Under the pieces are notes generated by a model. It was given only the letters and a program-made list of their open reading frames with translations, did not search any database and was not told where the DNA came from. Shown here one piece after another: positions 1 to 8,495 of a stretch of DNA of 64,000 bases. This DNA comes from Actinomycetes bacterium (GTDB lineage: Bacteria; Actinomycetota; Thermoleophilia; Solirubrobacterales; 70-9). The stretch's first letter is position 1. Every line of letters begins with the position of its first letter. The stretch lies in assembly GCA_023434465.1 (NCBI GenBank), contig JAEYSQ010000082.1, positions 1 through 64,000 of the forward strand. The letters run 5' to 3'. The translations under genes and the position numbers were made by a program.

Positions 1-33
1 CGACCCCGATGTCCGGAGTTAGCGTGTTAACGA

Positions 34-84
34 CAGAGGGCCCGTTGGGCCTGGGGGAGGGAGATGGCTCAACGGACCGCTCTG
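34..84. other. Stem-loop of possible structured RNA
   Basis: CCGTTGGGCC (42-51) pairs with GGCTCAACGG (66-75) with one G-U pair, and CAGAG (34-38) pairs with CTCTG (80-84) below it. The loop contains CTGGGGGAG, which recurs in the loop of the next hairpin. No RNA family is recognised; it may be the 3' part of an RNA or leader that begins before the window. No gene is seen in 1-191. Confidence 0.4.
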
Positions 85-92
85 TAAGAAGC

Positions 93-133
93 GAAGCCGC
101 CGGGGCAGTCTGGGGGAGATCCCCGGCGGCTTC
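93..133. terminator. Strong hairpin, probable terminator
   Basis: Perfect 13-bp inverted repeat: GAAGCCGCCGGGG (93-105) and CCCCGGCGGCTTC (121-133) around a 15-nt loop. It lies beyond the stop of the minus-strand histidine kinase and could end transcription from either side. There is no long T-tract, as is common in GC-rich actinobacteria. Confidence 0.5.
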
Positions 134-191
134 ATGTGTCTCGTCCGCTAGGAAAGATAGGCCGGGGGTCTAAAAAGGCCCTAAAGCTCCG

Positions 192-1685
192 TTAACGGTT
201 TCCTTGAGATTCGTGAGGGGTCGTTTCGGCCGGCACCACGGCTGGGATTCGGACCACGAATGAGCCCCCGCCGCGGGGCGAATCCCCGACCGTGGCGGTG
301 CCCCCGTGGCTGCGGGCTATCACCCGGACGATCGAGAGGCCGAGCCCGGTTCCCTTGCCTTTGGCGCGGTCGCCAGGGCCACTGCTACGGACGAACCGAT
401 CGAAGATGGTCGGCCACATCTCTTTCGGGATCCCGGGCCCGTCATCCTCGACCCTGAGCTCGGCGGTGTCCCCGTCGAGGCGACTGGTGACCGTGATCGT
501 GGTGCCCTGCGGCGTGTGGCGGATCGCATTGTCGATCAGGTTGAGGATCACCCGGTGGAGTTCGTCGCCGTTGCCGTTGACGATCACCGGCCCGGCGGTG
601 GCGATCACTACGCGGTGGTTGTCACAAAGGGGTTTCAGCTCGGCCGCGACATTGCCGGCGATCTCGGAGAGGTCACAGGGAACGCGGTCGCCGGAGCGGC
701 CCGAATCGGCTTTCGCCAGTAGCTGAAGGTCGGAGACCAGGCGGGTCATCCGCTCGGAAGAACGGAGCGCGGACTCGACCGACTCGATCTGGAACTCGCG
801 GTCGCCGTTACCGGAACGGGGACGGCGCAGAGAGTCGTCGAGCAGTTCGAGGTTGGCGAGCACGCTGGTCAGGGGGGTGCGCAGCTCATGCGAAGCGTCG
901 GCCACGAATTCGCGCTGGCGGTCGAACGACCTTTCCCGTTCCGCGCGCGCGATCGAGAGCTCGTGAAGCATCTCGTTGAAGGTCCGGGTGAGCTCGGCGA
1001 CTTCGTCGTCGCCTTCCGGCTCCGCCAGCGTCACATCCGGATCCCTGGTCCGGGCGATCTGCCCGGCTGCGGAAGTCAGGCTCGAAACCGGGCGCATCGC
1101 TCTCCGGGAGAGGATCACGCCGCCGAGGGCGGCGAGCAGGGTCGCGCCGAGCGTGCCAGCCAGGATCGAGATCCAGATCCGGCCGATCGAGGCGTCGAGA
1201 CGGTCCATCGGGCGCCCGAAGCGAACCAGGGCCAGGGCGTAGGTCGGGTCTTCGGGCGGGGTTACTATCGCCGTGGCGATCTGCCAGCCGTCCGAGGTGG
1301 AAATTCCAGGTCCGGTCGGAGTTCCCAGGTCGTGGGTGCTGGGGGGGCGGTAGCGCACATTGTTTGCGGTCAGGGTGAGGTCGGCGGAGCCGTTGACCGA
1401 TGCCAGCAGATTGTTGAGGATCGACTCGTCTCCGTAGTAGGCCGGGGTGATCAGGTTCCGGTCACGGATTTCGGCGGCCAGTTCCTCGACCTTTGCCCTG
1501 GTGTCAGCTTCGTAGTTCTCGCGCAACTGGCTGGCAGTGATCTGTCCCACCGCGAAACCGAAGGCGACCAGAATCACGAAGGTGATGCCGGAAGAAACGG
1601 CTGCGATCTTCCATTGGATCGGCCAGTGAGGCGGCCACTTCCTTGAGCGGCGCATTCGATCCAGCATTCTCTCGACCCTGGACAT
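192..1685 (-). CDS. HAMP-domain sensor histidine kinase
   Basis: Membrane sensor kinase of a two-component system, 497 aa. TM1 is at about residues 26-48, followed by an extracytoplasmic sensor region (about 49-168), TM2 (about 169-192), HAMP (about 193-247), HisKA with phospho-acceptor H266 in the SHELRTPL motif, and a HATPase domain with N-box NLIDNAIRH (about 382-390), G1 DDGPGIP and G2 GTGLGLS. All catalytic motifs are intact. It follows its response regulator with a 1-nt overlap (TGATG), so the two are translationally coupled. The architecture resembles MprB/PhoR-type envelope sensors; the stimulus cannot be read from the sequence. Confidence 0.93.
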   Translation of the reverse strand: MSRVERMLDRMRRSRKWPPHWPIQWKIAAVSSGITFVILVAFGFAVGQITASQLRENYEADTRAKVEELAAEIRDRNLITPAYYGDESILNNLLASVNGSADLTLTANNVRYRPPSTHDLGTPTGPGISTSDGWQIATAIVTPPEDPTYALALVRFGRPMDRLDASIGRIWISILAGTLGATLLAALGGVILSRRAMRPVSSLTSAAGQIARTRDPDVTLAEPEGDDEVAELTRTFNEMLHELSIARAERERSFDRQREFVADASHELRTPLTSVLANLELLDDSLRRPRSGNGDREFQIESVESALRSSERMTRLVSDLQLLAKADSGRSGDRVPCDLSEIAGNVAAELKPLCDNHRVVIATAGPVIVNGNGDELHRVILNLIDNAIRHTPQGTTITVTSRLDGDTAELRVEDDGPGIPKEMWPTIFDRFVRSSGPGDRAKGKGTGLGLSIVRVIARSHGGTATVGDSPRGGGSFVVRIPAVVPAETTPHESQGNR

Positions 1686-2377
1686 CAGGCCTTGATGACG
1701 TAGCCGGCTCCGCGCTTCGTATGAAGGATGCGGGGTTCCCCGCCCTCTTCCAGTTTGCGGCGGAGGTTGGAGATGAAGACGTCGATCGTGTTCGTCTCAT
1801 CGAGAGGGTCGTATCCCCAGACCTCTTCCAGCAGGCGTTCCCGCGAGATGACCAGGCGCTGATTGCGCATCAGATACTCGAGCAGCTCGAACTCGCGCTT
1901 GGTCAGCTCGACTTCCCTGTCTCCTCGTGTCGCCTCCTGCGAGTCGGGATTCAGGCGAAGATCCCCGACCGTCAGCATCGCCGAGCCGCGGGGTGGGTGG
2001 CGCCGGAGCAGGGCCCGGATGCGGGCCAGCAGCTCATCCCGGTTGTATGGCTTCTCGAGGTAGTCGTCGGCTCCGCTGTCTAGCCCGGTCACCCGGTTCT
2101 CGGCGCCGTCGCGGGCAGTCAGCATCAGGATCGGCAACTCGCTGCTCTCTTCCCGCAGTCGGTTGCAGACCTCGATTCCGTCCATGTCGGGCAGGCCGAG
2201 GTCGAGCACGACCAGGTCGGGCAGGAATTCGTCAGCCACCCGCAGGCCGGTACTGCCCTCCTCGGTGGCTCTGACCTCGTAGCCTTCGGCTCTCAGCGTG
2301 CGCCTGAGGACGTCGACGATCTCCTCGTCGTCCTCGATTACGAGAATGCGGCCGCCACTCTGCTCCTCATCCACCAT
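1685..2377 (-). CDS. OmpR/PhoB-family response regulator
   Basis: DNA-binding response regulator, 230 aa, partner of the downstream histidine kinase. The receiver domain (about 10-122) has the acidic pair EDD (15-17), phospho-acceptor D59 in VVLDLGLPD, and the conserved Lys in EKPYN. A winged-helix Trans_reg_C domain fills about 135-228. The ATG at 2377 is chosen over an upstream in-frame start at 2488 because the latter would lie in the ftsK coding region, and because TAGAAT sits 7 nt before 2377. It is divergent from ftsK. Targets are unknown. Confidence 0.93.
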   Translation of the reverse strand: MVDEEQSGGRILVIEDDEEIVDVLRRTLRAEGYEVRATEEGSTGLRVADEFLPDLVVLDLGLPDMDGIEVCNRLREESSELPILMLTARDGAENRVTGLDSGADDYLEKPYNRDELLARIRALLRRHPPRGSAMLTVGDLRLNPDSQEATRGDREVELTKREFELLEYLMRNQRLVISRERLLEEVWGYDPLDETNTIDVFISNLRRKLEEGGEPRILHTKRGAGYVIKA

Positions 2378-2384
2378 TGCCGGG

Positions 2385-2390
2385 ATTCTA
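2385..2390 (-). promoter_or_regulatory. -10 box TAGAAT, response regulator gene
   Basis: TAGAAT followed by 7 nt and then the ATG at 2377. This is the spacing of a leaderless transcript. No clear -35 is seen. Confidence 0.5.
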
Positions 2391-2442
2391 AGCCAGCTGG
2401 CCTCAGGGAAGGGTAAACCGGGCTTTCGTTGAAAGGAAAGCC

Positions 2443-5163
2443 ATGTTCGTACGTTCAGTCCGGCGCGGCTCTGATCGGCGCCCGTCACGCGGCGCCTCGA
2501 AGCCGAAGACCCAGGTGGAAAAGCCGGGCCGCGAGCCGCTTCGCCAGCATCATCTCGATCTGATCGGTCTCGGCTGCGTTCTGCTGGGGATCTACCTCGT
2601 ATTCGTCCTCTATTTCGGCTGGAACGGCGGCCGGATCGGTTCCGGGATCAGCGACGGATTGACCTATCTTTTCGGCCTGGTCGCCTACCTCGCCCCGATC
2701 GCCCTTTTCGCGGCCGGGGGGATCGCGATCTTCCGGCCGTCAATCCCCACCACGAGGCCGCTTCGGACCGGGGCGGGGATCATGTTGGCCGGCCTGCTGC
2801 TGGCCTTCGCCGGCGGGACCTTCGGGTTGGGTGGCGGTCGTTCCGAGCGAATCACATACTTCGATCCGGGATGGTTTCCTGAACATGGCGGGGTCGCGGG
2901 GGAGAGCATCTTCTGGGCTCTCGCCACCGCCCTCCAGCCCTTCGGCGCTCACCTGGTCGCCACTTTCGCCATTCTCGCCGGAGTTCTTCTCCTGACCGGA
3001 ACGACGCTGGCCGCAGTTCTTGGACGCAGCGGCAAGGCGGTGAAGAAGGCCGGTTCGTCATCGGTTGAGAAGACCCGGACATTTGCCCGCACAGCGATCC
3101 TGCACGACGGCAAGGATGAAACTCCGGCCGCCGATGCCGAGACCATCGCGGAGCCGATCCCGGTCGGTGAAGAGCCCACCGTGACCGTCGGCAACTCCGA
3201 AGCGACCGACGAAATGGAGATTCCGGCCGGTGCCGGGCCCGCAGATTCGCCGTTCGCGGTCGACATCTGGGCCGAGAACGGTGAGGAACCCTCCGTGTCC
3301 GAGCGGACAGAGAAGCTCGAGCCGATCGACATCTTCGGCGAGGGCGGCGCTCAGGCGGCGATTTCGGGTGCCGGCACTGCGGTCGCCGAACCCGGGGCCG
3401 ACGACGGTAGCGGCACGGACGGTGGAGACGACGATTCGGTCTTCAGCGACGATTTCGAAGAGGAGCTCAAACAGCTTGAGGAAGAGTTCGACGAAGTTCC
3501 GGAGGAGCCAGAGGCCGAACCGGTGGCCGAAACCGGCCCGGACCAGGATGGCAAGGAAGAACAGCTTTCCCTGACCCCGCAGGGTGAAAAGCGCGGGGCC
3601 ACGCTTTCCGAGGAGATCAACTACAAGTCACCTCCGATCAAGGTGCTCGAAAAGGGGCAGAAGGGCGGAGGCCCTGATCCCGCCGAACAAAAGGAGTTGG
3701 CCCGCAAGCTGGTCGAGACGCTCGGTCACTTCGGAGTCGAGGCGAAAGTGGTGGGCGTGGTGACCGGCCCGCATGTGTCCCGTTTCGAACTTCAGCTCGC
3801 GCCCGGAACCAAGGTGAAGAAGGTTTCGGAGCTGGCAAACGACCTCGCCTACGCGCTCGCCTCGACCGACATCCGCATTCTGGCGCCGATTCCGGGCAAA
3901 CAGGCGGTCGGCGTCGAAGTCCCGAACTCGAGTCGGAACATGGTCCGACTGGGCGACATCTATGGCAAGCCGAAGGCGAAGGATTCGCCGCTCACGGCCT
4001 GGCTCGGCAAGGGGATCGACGGCAAGCCGGTCTCGACCGACCTGGCCAGGATGCCTCACGTCCTGGTCGCGGGGACCACCGGCTCCGGCAAGTCCGGCTG
4101 CGTGAACGCAGTGCTTTCCTCGATCCTGATGTGTTCCTCGCCGAACGAGGTGCGCCTGGTTCTGGTCGACCCGAAACAGGTTGAGTTGAACCACTACGAG
4201 GCGGTTCCGCACCTGCTCACCCCGGTGGTGACCAATCCGAAGCTGGCGGCAAACGTCCTCAACAACCTGATCGCCGAGATGGAGACCCGTTACGGCCTGA
4301 TGAAAGAAGCACGGGCCCGCAACATCGAGGACTACAACAAGGCGATGACTGCCGAGGGCAAGCCTCGACTGCCCTACATCCTTTGCGTTATCGACGAACT
4401 GGCCGATCTGATGATGGTCGCTCCCGCTGATGTCGAGGCCTCGATCATCCGTCTGGCCCAGAAGTCACGAGCCACCGGCATCCATCTGCTGCTGGCGACC
4501 CAGCGGCCTTCGACCGACATCATCACCGGCACGATCAAGGTCAACATTCCTTCCCGGATCGCCTTTGCGGTGTCTTCGCAGACCGACTCGCGAGTAATCC
4601 TCGACCAGGGTGGAGCGGAATCTCTGCTCGGACAGGGCGACATGCTCTTCCGCGGCCCTGGCACTTCGAAGCTGGCCCGGATCCAGGGGGCCTTCGTGAC
4701 CGAAGAGGAAATCGCCCGGATCACCGACTTCTGGTCGGCCCAGGGAGAGCCCGAATTCGAGCAGGAACTGCTCAGCGAACCAGCGACGGCGCCGGAAGAG
4801 AGTTCCGACGGCGAGTTCGATCCGGACCAGGACGATCTCCTCACCGAGGCGATCATGCTCGTGGTCGAGACCGAAACCGCTTCGGTGTCGATGATTCAGC
4901 GGCGCCTGCGGGTCGGATACACCCGGGCCGGCCGCCTGATCGACATGCTGGAGCGTCGCGGCGTGATTTCCGGATACGAGGGTTCGAAGCCCCGTCAGGT
5001 GCTGATTACCCACGCCGACCTGCCTCGCATCCTCGGCGGCGGTAACGCCGGAGGTTCGGATGAAACCGAACCGGAGTCGCCTCCCGCCGAGACGGACCAG
5101 ACGACCGAGCTGCCGGCCGCGGCAGACGTGCTGGAGACCGACGACCCGGTTGACCCGGCCTGA
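2443..5163 (+). CDS. ftsK: FtsK/SpoIIIE DNA translocase
   Basis: Septum-anchored ATP-driven DNA pump that clears and resolves chromosome termini at division, 906 aa. The N-terminal third has four hydrophobic segments (about residues 40-200), then a long acidic, low-complexity linker (about 210-390). The motor core follows, with Walker A GTTGSGKSG starting at G544, VDPKQVE just after it, and Walker B LCVIDELADL. The C-terminal gamma winged helix (about 800-860, containing RRLRVGYTRAGRL) reads KOPS-type polar sequences in the family. An AAAGGAAA ribosome site precedes the ATG at 2443. It is divergent from the response regulator. Very secure. Confidence 0.97.
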   Translation: MFVRSVRRGSDRRPSRGASKPKTQVEKPGREPLRQHHLDLIGLGCVLLGIYLVFVLYFGWNGGRIGSGISDGLTYLFGLVAYLAPIALFAAGGIAIFRPSIPTTRPLRTGAGIMLAGLLLAFAGGTFGLGGGRSERITYFDPGWFPEHGGVAGESIFWALATALQPFGAHLVATFAILAGVLLLTGTTLAAVLGRSGKAVKKAGSSSVEKTRTFARTAILHDGKDETPAADAETIAEPIPVGEEPTVTVGNSEATDEMEIPAGAGPADSPFAVDIWAENGEEPSVSERTEKLEPIDIFGEGGAQAAISGAGTAVAEPGADDGSGTDGGDDDSVFSDDFEEELKQLEEEFDEVPEEPEAEPVAETGPDQDGKEEQLSLTPQGEKRGATLSEEINYKSPPIKVLEKGQKGGGPDPAEQKELARKLVETLGHFGVEAKVVGVVTGPHVSRFELQLAPGTKVKKVSELANDLAYALASTDIRILAPIPGKQAVGVEVPNSSRNMVRLGDIYGKPKAKDSPLTAWLGKGIDGKPVSTDLARMPHVLVAGTTGSGKSGCVNAVLSSILMCSSPNEVRLVLVDPKQVELNHYEAVPHLLTPVVTNPKLAANVLNNLIAEMETRYGLMKEARARNIEDYNKAMTAEGKPRLPYILCVIDELADLMMVAPADVEASIIRLAQKSRATGIHLLLATQRPSTDIITGTIKVNIPSRIAFAVSSQTDSRVILDQGGAESLLGQGDMLFRGPGTSKLARIQGAFVTEEEIARITDFWSAQGEPEFEQELLSEPATAPEESSDGEFDPDQDDLLTEAIMLVVETETASVSMIQRRLRVGYTRAGRLIDMLERRGVISGYEGSKPRQVLITHADLPRILGGGNAGGSDETEPESPPAETDQTTELPAAADVLETDDPVDPA

Positions 5164-5172
5164 CCGGGTTTT
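5153..5172 (+). terminator. Short hairpin overlapping ftsK stop
   Basis: ACCCGG (5153-5158) and CCGGGT (5164-5169) form a 6-bp stem with a 5-nt loop, then TTT. The ftsK stop codon lies in the loop. A weak intrinsic terminator is plausible, and cinA has its own promoter just downstream. Confidence 0.35.
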
Positions 5173-5220
5173 GGGAGGTAGCCCGGGAGAACCTTGAGGC
5201 TGTCCCTGGAGCGTCGGCGG

Positions 5221-5226
5221 TAGGGT
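5221..5226 (+). promoter_or_regulatory. -10 box TAGGGT, cinA
   Basis: TAGGGT, then 6 nt, then the GTG at 5233: leaderless-type spacing that supports this start. Confidence 0.5.
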
Positions 5227-5232
5227 CAGGCA

Positions 5233-6552
5233 GTGGCCAACGGCGAGGCGATATTCAGACCGGGCAGCAGCTCTGGTGGTGAGGTGCGGGCCGGGATCCT
5301 GGTCACCGGCACCGAGGTTCTTACCGCGACGATCCGGGACGAGAACGGTCCCTGGCTTTCTCAACAGCTGACCGGGCTGGGAGTCGAGCTGGTCGAGATC
5401 CTGGTCGTCGCAGATCATCCGGGTGACCTCACCAGCGGCCTTGAGCACATGAAGTCGGTCGGAATCGACCTGATAATCACCACCGGCGGACTCGGGCCAA
5501 CCGCCGATGATCTCACCGCCGAGGTGGTCGCATCCTTCTGCGGTCGGGAACTGGAGCTGGACCGGGAGATGGAGGCGAAGATCGCCGCGATCCTGGCCCG
5601 GTTCGCCGCGAACACAAACCTGGACTTGAGCGCTGACGCCCTCAACGAAGCCAACCGCAAACAGGCGATGGTCCCGGTCGGGGCCGTGGCACTGGATCCG
5701 GTCGGGACCGCGCCGGGACTGATCGTGCCGGGTCAGACAGCAGGCGATCCCCTGGTTCTGGTCCTTCCGGGCCCGCCACGGGAGCTTCGACCGATGTGGG
5801 AGACCGCACAGGGTGAGCCGCTCGTGAGAACGGTGCTTGACCGGGCGACCCGTCTCGAGAAGTACCGGTTGCGGATGTTCGGCACACCCGAGTCCGAGCT
5901 GGCGATGAGTCTGCGCGAAATCGAAGAGAGCGGACTTTCCTTCGAAGGGCTGGAAATCACCACCTGCCTGCGAAAAGGGGAGGTGGAGGTCGACGTCCGC
6001 TACCGCGATGCGGCGTCGGAAGCGGCCGAGACACTCAGGCAAGAGCTTCGGGAGCGACATGAACGCTCGCTCTACAGCCTTGACGGCAGGACCGTGGACG
6101 AGGTCGTGGCCGAGCTTCTCGGTGGCCGCCGGCTCGGATTGGCTGAATCCTGCAGCGCCGGGCTGCTGGCCGCCCGGATTACCGACATGCCTGGCTCATC
6201 CACCTATTTCGCGGGCGGGGTGGTCAGCTACTCGAACGAGGCCAAGCGGGATCTGCTCGGGGTCGACCAGGCTCTGCTCGACGAGTTCGGGGCGGTCTCG
6301 GCCGAGGTCGCGGAGGCGATGGCGGTCGGGGCGCTGAACCGGTTCGAGGCCGACGTCTCGGTGGCGGTCACCGGGATCGCCGGGCCCGGTGGTGGCAGCG
6401 ACGAGAAACCGGTCGGCCTGGTCCACTTCAACGTCCGGACCGCCGAGGGCGGGGTGCGGGCGGCAGCGCCGGTGATCCCGGGAGGACGCCGCGACGTTCG
6501 CGAGCGTTCGGCGCTGGTTGCTATGCACCTGCTGCGCGAAATGCTTGCTTGA
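5233..6552 (+). CDS. cinA: CinA family competence/damage-inducible protein
   Basis: 439-aa protein with the two-domain CinA layout. The N-terminal MoCF/COG1058 domain (about 18-270) contains GILVTGTEVL, TTGGLGPTADD and the LPGPPRE motif. The C-terminal PncC-type domain (about 285-437) has AESCSAGLLA and VTGIAGPGGG, the signature of nicotinamide-mononucleotide deamidase used in pyridine-nucleotide salvage. The order ftsK-cinA-recA is common in Gram-positive bacteria. The GTG at 5233 is preferred because TAGGGT lies 6 nt before it; GTG 5284 is the alternative and would fit the usual family N-terminus. Confidence 0.92.
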   Translation: MANGEAIFRPGSSSGGEVRAGILVTGTEVLTATIRDENGPWLSQQLTGLGVELVEILVVADHPGDLTSGLEHMKSVGIDLIITTGGLGPTADDLTAEVVASFCGRELELDREMEAKIAAILARFAANTNLDLSADALNEANRKQAMVPVGAVALDPVGTAPGLIVPGQTAGDPLVLVLPGPPRELRPMWETAQGEPLVRTVLDRATRLEKYRLRMFGTPESELAMSLREIEESGLSFEGLEITTCLRKGEVEVDVRYRDAASEAAETLRQELRERHERSLYSLDGRTVDEVVAELLGGRRLGLAESCSAGLLAARITDMPGSSTYFAGGVVSYSNEAKRDLLGVDQALLDEFGAVSAEVAEAMAVGALNRFEADVSVAVTGIAGPGGGSDEKPVGLVHFNVRTAEGGVRAAAPVIPGGRRDVRERSALVAMHLLREMLA

Positions 6553-6557
6553 CAGTT

Positions 6558-6598
6558 GGTCGGGCGGGGTCCGACCCGCCGGGCGGGACCGTCCGACC
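6558..6598. terminator. GC-rich hairpin after cinA
   Basis: GGTCGGGCGG (6558-6567) can pair with CCGTCCGACC (6589-6598) with one G-U pair. A second stem is possible inside it. It includes one copy of a 21-bp repeat also found inverted at 33420-33440. Probable end of the cinA transcript. Confidence 0.4.
6559..6579 (+). repeat. Dispersed 21-bp repeat, copy 1
   Basis: Its core CGGGCGGGGTCCGACCCG (6561-6578), extended to 6559-6579, matches the complement of 33420-33440 without a mismatch. Both copies are intergenic. Confidence 0.6.
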
Positions 6599-6738
6599 GT
6601 GGGTGTCACGATTTGGGTGCGAAGTCGTGGTGGAATTGTTGACGGTGTTGCACACTTTTGAGGCTTTTTCGGGCAGATTTCTTGCCGTGAAGCGGTGTTC
6701 CAAAGATTCCGTCCGAAGCAGGACTTACTGTTCCCGAA

Positions 6739-6754
6739 ACGAACTTGTGTTCGT
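6739..6754. promoter_or_regulatory. SOS box (LexA operator) of recA
   Basis: ACGAACTTGTGTTCGT is a perfect 16-bp palindrome with the CGAAC-N4-GTTCG core of the Gram-positive/actinobacterial LexA site. It ends 62 nt before the recA ATG, in a 264-bp intergenic region without other genes. It marks recA-recX as DNA-damage inducible. Confidence 0.88.
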
Positions 6755-6816
6755 GTCCGTCCCGGGCACGAGAGGACCAACGATCTGCCCGACAGGGCGG
6801 CGGCGAGGTGAATGAG

Positions 6817-7950
6817 ATGAGCGAAAGAAGACTGAACGACCTGGAGCCGGCCACCGACAAGGAAGTCAAGGCCAGGGCTTCCGCCCTCGAGGCGGCCCAG
6901 CGTCAGATCGAAAAGGATTTCGGGGCCGGCTCGCTGATGAAGCTGGGCGACCAGGCCTCGGTCAACGTGGAGGCGATTTCAACTGGCGCCCTGCCGCTGG
7001 ACATCGCGCTCGGCGTGGGCGGCATTCCCCGGGGCCGGATCGTCGAGATCTACGGTCCGGAGTCATCGGGCAAGACGACCCTCGTCTACCACATCATCGC
7101 CGAAGCCCAGAAGCGCGGCGGCGTCTGCGCCTTCGTCGACGCCGAGCACGCGATTGATCCCGTCTATGCCCGGCGGATCGGGGTCAACACCGACGAACTC
7201 CTGGTCTCGCAGCCCGACTACGGGGAGCAGGCGCTGGAGATCGTCGACGTACTCACCCGCTCCGGCGCGGTCGACGTGGTCGCGATCGACTCGGTGGCCG
7301 CCCTCACACCGCGGGCTGAGCTCGAAGGGCAGATGGGTGACGTCACGGTCGGTCTGCAGGCCAGGCTGATGTCGCAAGCGCTGAGGAAGCTCGCCGGAAA
7401 CCTGAACCGGGCCAACACGCTCTGCCTGTTCACCAACCAGATCCGCGAGAAGATCGGTGTCTCCTTCGGTTCTCCGGAGACCCAGCCCGGAGGTCGGGCG
7501 CTCAAGTTCTACTCGTCGCAGCGACTCGACATCCGGCGGATCGAGACCCTCAAGGACGGCACCGAGGCGGTCGCCAACCGGGTCCGGGTCAAGGTCGTAA
7601 AGAACAAGGTCGCCGCCCCGTTCAAACAGGCCGAGTTCGACATCGAGTACGGCCTCGGTATCTCGCGCGAAGGCAGCCTGATCGACCTCGGGATCGAACA
7701 TGACCTGGTTCAGAAGTCCGGTTCGTTCTTCTCCTACGGAGACACCCGGCTGGGGCAGGGCCGCAACAACTCGAAGCAGTTCCTGGCGGAGAATCCCGAC
7801 ATCGCCCAGGAGATCGAGGACCGGATCCTGGCCAGCCTCGGGATCACCCGGGATGGATCGCCGATCGAGAGTTCCGCTCCGGAAGGTGTGGACCCCGAGA
7901 CCGGCGAGGTGATTGAGCCGGCCGGCAAGGCCGATCTCAAGGCCGCCTAG
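6817..7950 (+). CDS. recA: Recombinase RecA
   Basis: ATP-dependent strand-exchange protein and LexA co-protease, 377 aa. Walker [10 protein letters not shown] starts at G80; other signatures are VDAEHAIDP, the DNA-binding loop 1 region ([16 protein letters not shown]) and loop 2 ([20 protein letters not shown]). The ATG at 6817 follows GAGGTGAA. A TTG in frame at 6745 is rejected because it lies inside the SOS box. recX follows after 19 nt, giving the usual recA-recX unit. Secure. Confidence 0.98.
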   Translation: MSERRLNDLEPATDKEVKARASALEAAQRQIEKDFGAGSLMKLGDQASVNVEAISTGALPLDIALGVGGIPRGRIVEIYGPESSGKTTLVYHIIAEAQKRGGVCAFVDAEHAIDPVYARRIGVNTDELLVSQPDYGEQALEIVDVLTRSGAVDVVAIDSVAALTPRAELEGQMGDVTVGLQARLMSQALRKLAGNLNRANTLCLFTNQIREKIGVSFGSPETQPGGRALKFYSSQRLDIRRIETLKDGTEAVANRVRVKVVKNKVAAPFKQAEFDIEYGLGISREGSLIDLGIEHDLVQKSGSFFSYGDTRLGQGRNNSKQFLAENPDIAQEIEDRILASLGITRDGSPIESSAPEGVDPETGEVIEPAGKADLKAA

Positions 7951-7969
7951 AGAGCATCCGGGTTGGCCT

Positions 7970-8434
7970 GTGGCTGACGAACTGCTCGCGAAAGCACTCA
8001 CCGCGCTCGGCCGGAGGGCCCTGACCGAGGCCGAGATGCGGGAGTGGCTGGACAGACGGGAAGTCGAGCAGGCCGAGATCGAACGGATCGTCGGGTTCCT
8101 GACCGAGAACCTGGCCCTCGATGACCGGGCCTTTGCGCTTGGTTTCGCCAACGACAAGCGGGAATTCTCAGGCTGGGGCCGGGACCGGATCCGAACCGTA
8201 TTGCTCCGCAGGGGAGTTTCGCCGCACCTGGTGGACGAGGCCCTGGATCAGCAGGGGGCCGACGGCGAACAAGCCGAAACGGAAGTCGAACGGGCGGTCC
8301 GGGTCCTCGATCAGAAGGGCGCCGATCTCAGTGACGACCGGGGTCGTCAGCGAGCGTTCGGGCTCCTGGCGAGACGCGGTTACGAGGCCGAGGAGGCCTA
8401 CGCGGCGATCCGTATCGCCAGCCGCGCTGCCTGA
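7970..8434 (+). CDS. recX: Regulatory protein RecX
   Basis: 154-aa alpha-helical modulator of RecA filaments, recognised by its position right after recA and by RecX motifs: RRALTEAEMREWL near the N-terminus, IVGFLTENLALDDRAFA, WGRDRIRTVLLRRGVS, and RRGYEAEEAYAAI at the end. These are the three tandem three-helix repeats of the family. GTG 7970 is chosen because it leaves a short gap after recA; an in-frame start at 7913 would overlap recA by 38 nt. Probably cotranscribed with recA under LexA. Confidence 0.9.
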   Translation: MADELLAKALTALGRRALTEAEMREWLDRREVEQAEIERIVGFLTENLALDDRAFALGFANDKREFSGWGRDRIRTVLLRRGVSPHLVDEALDQQGADGEQAETEVERAVRVLDQKGADLSDDRGRQRAFGLLARRGYEAEEAYAAIRIASRAA

Positions 8435-8495
8435 ACCGGCGGCAGGACCGCAGGCGGCGAGGCGACCTGTTCGGTGGGTTACCCTTGGTGGAGGC

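Noticed and set aside
1..191. tRNA or tmRNA 3' end at the window edge
   Set aside because: No CCA-type acceptor end or T-arm GTTCRA motif is visible; only hairpins of unknown family can be supported.
4465..6060. 531-aa open frame on the minus strand
   Set aside because: It is antisense to ftsK and cinA; composition follows the codon pattern of the real genes and no domain is seen.
6745..6816. RecA start at TTG 6745
   Set aside because: It lies within the LexA palindrome and has no ribosome site; ATG 6817 follows GAGGTGAA and matches usual RecA length.
8121..8495. N-terminal extension of RNase Y that might carry a membrane anchor
   Set aside because: It is out of frame over recX, has no hydrophobic helix, and ATG 8496 has a good ribosome site.
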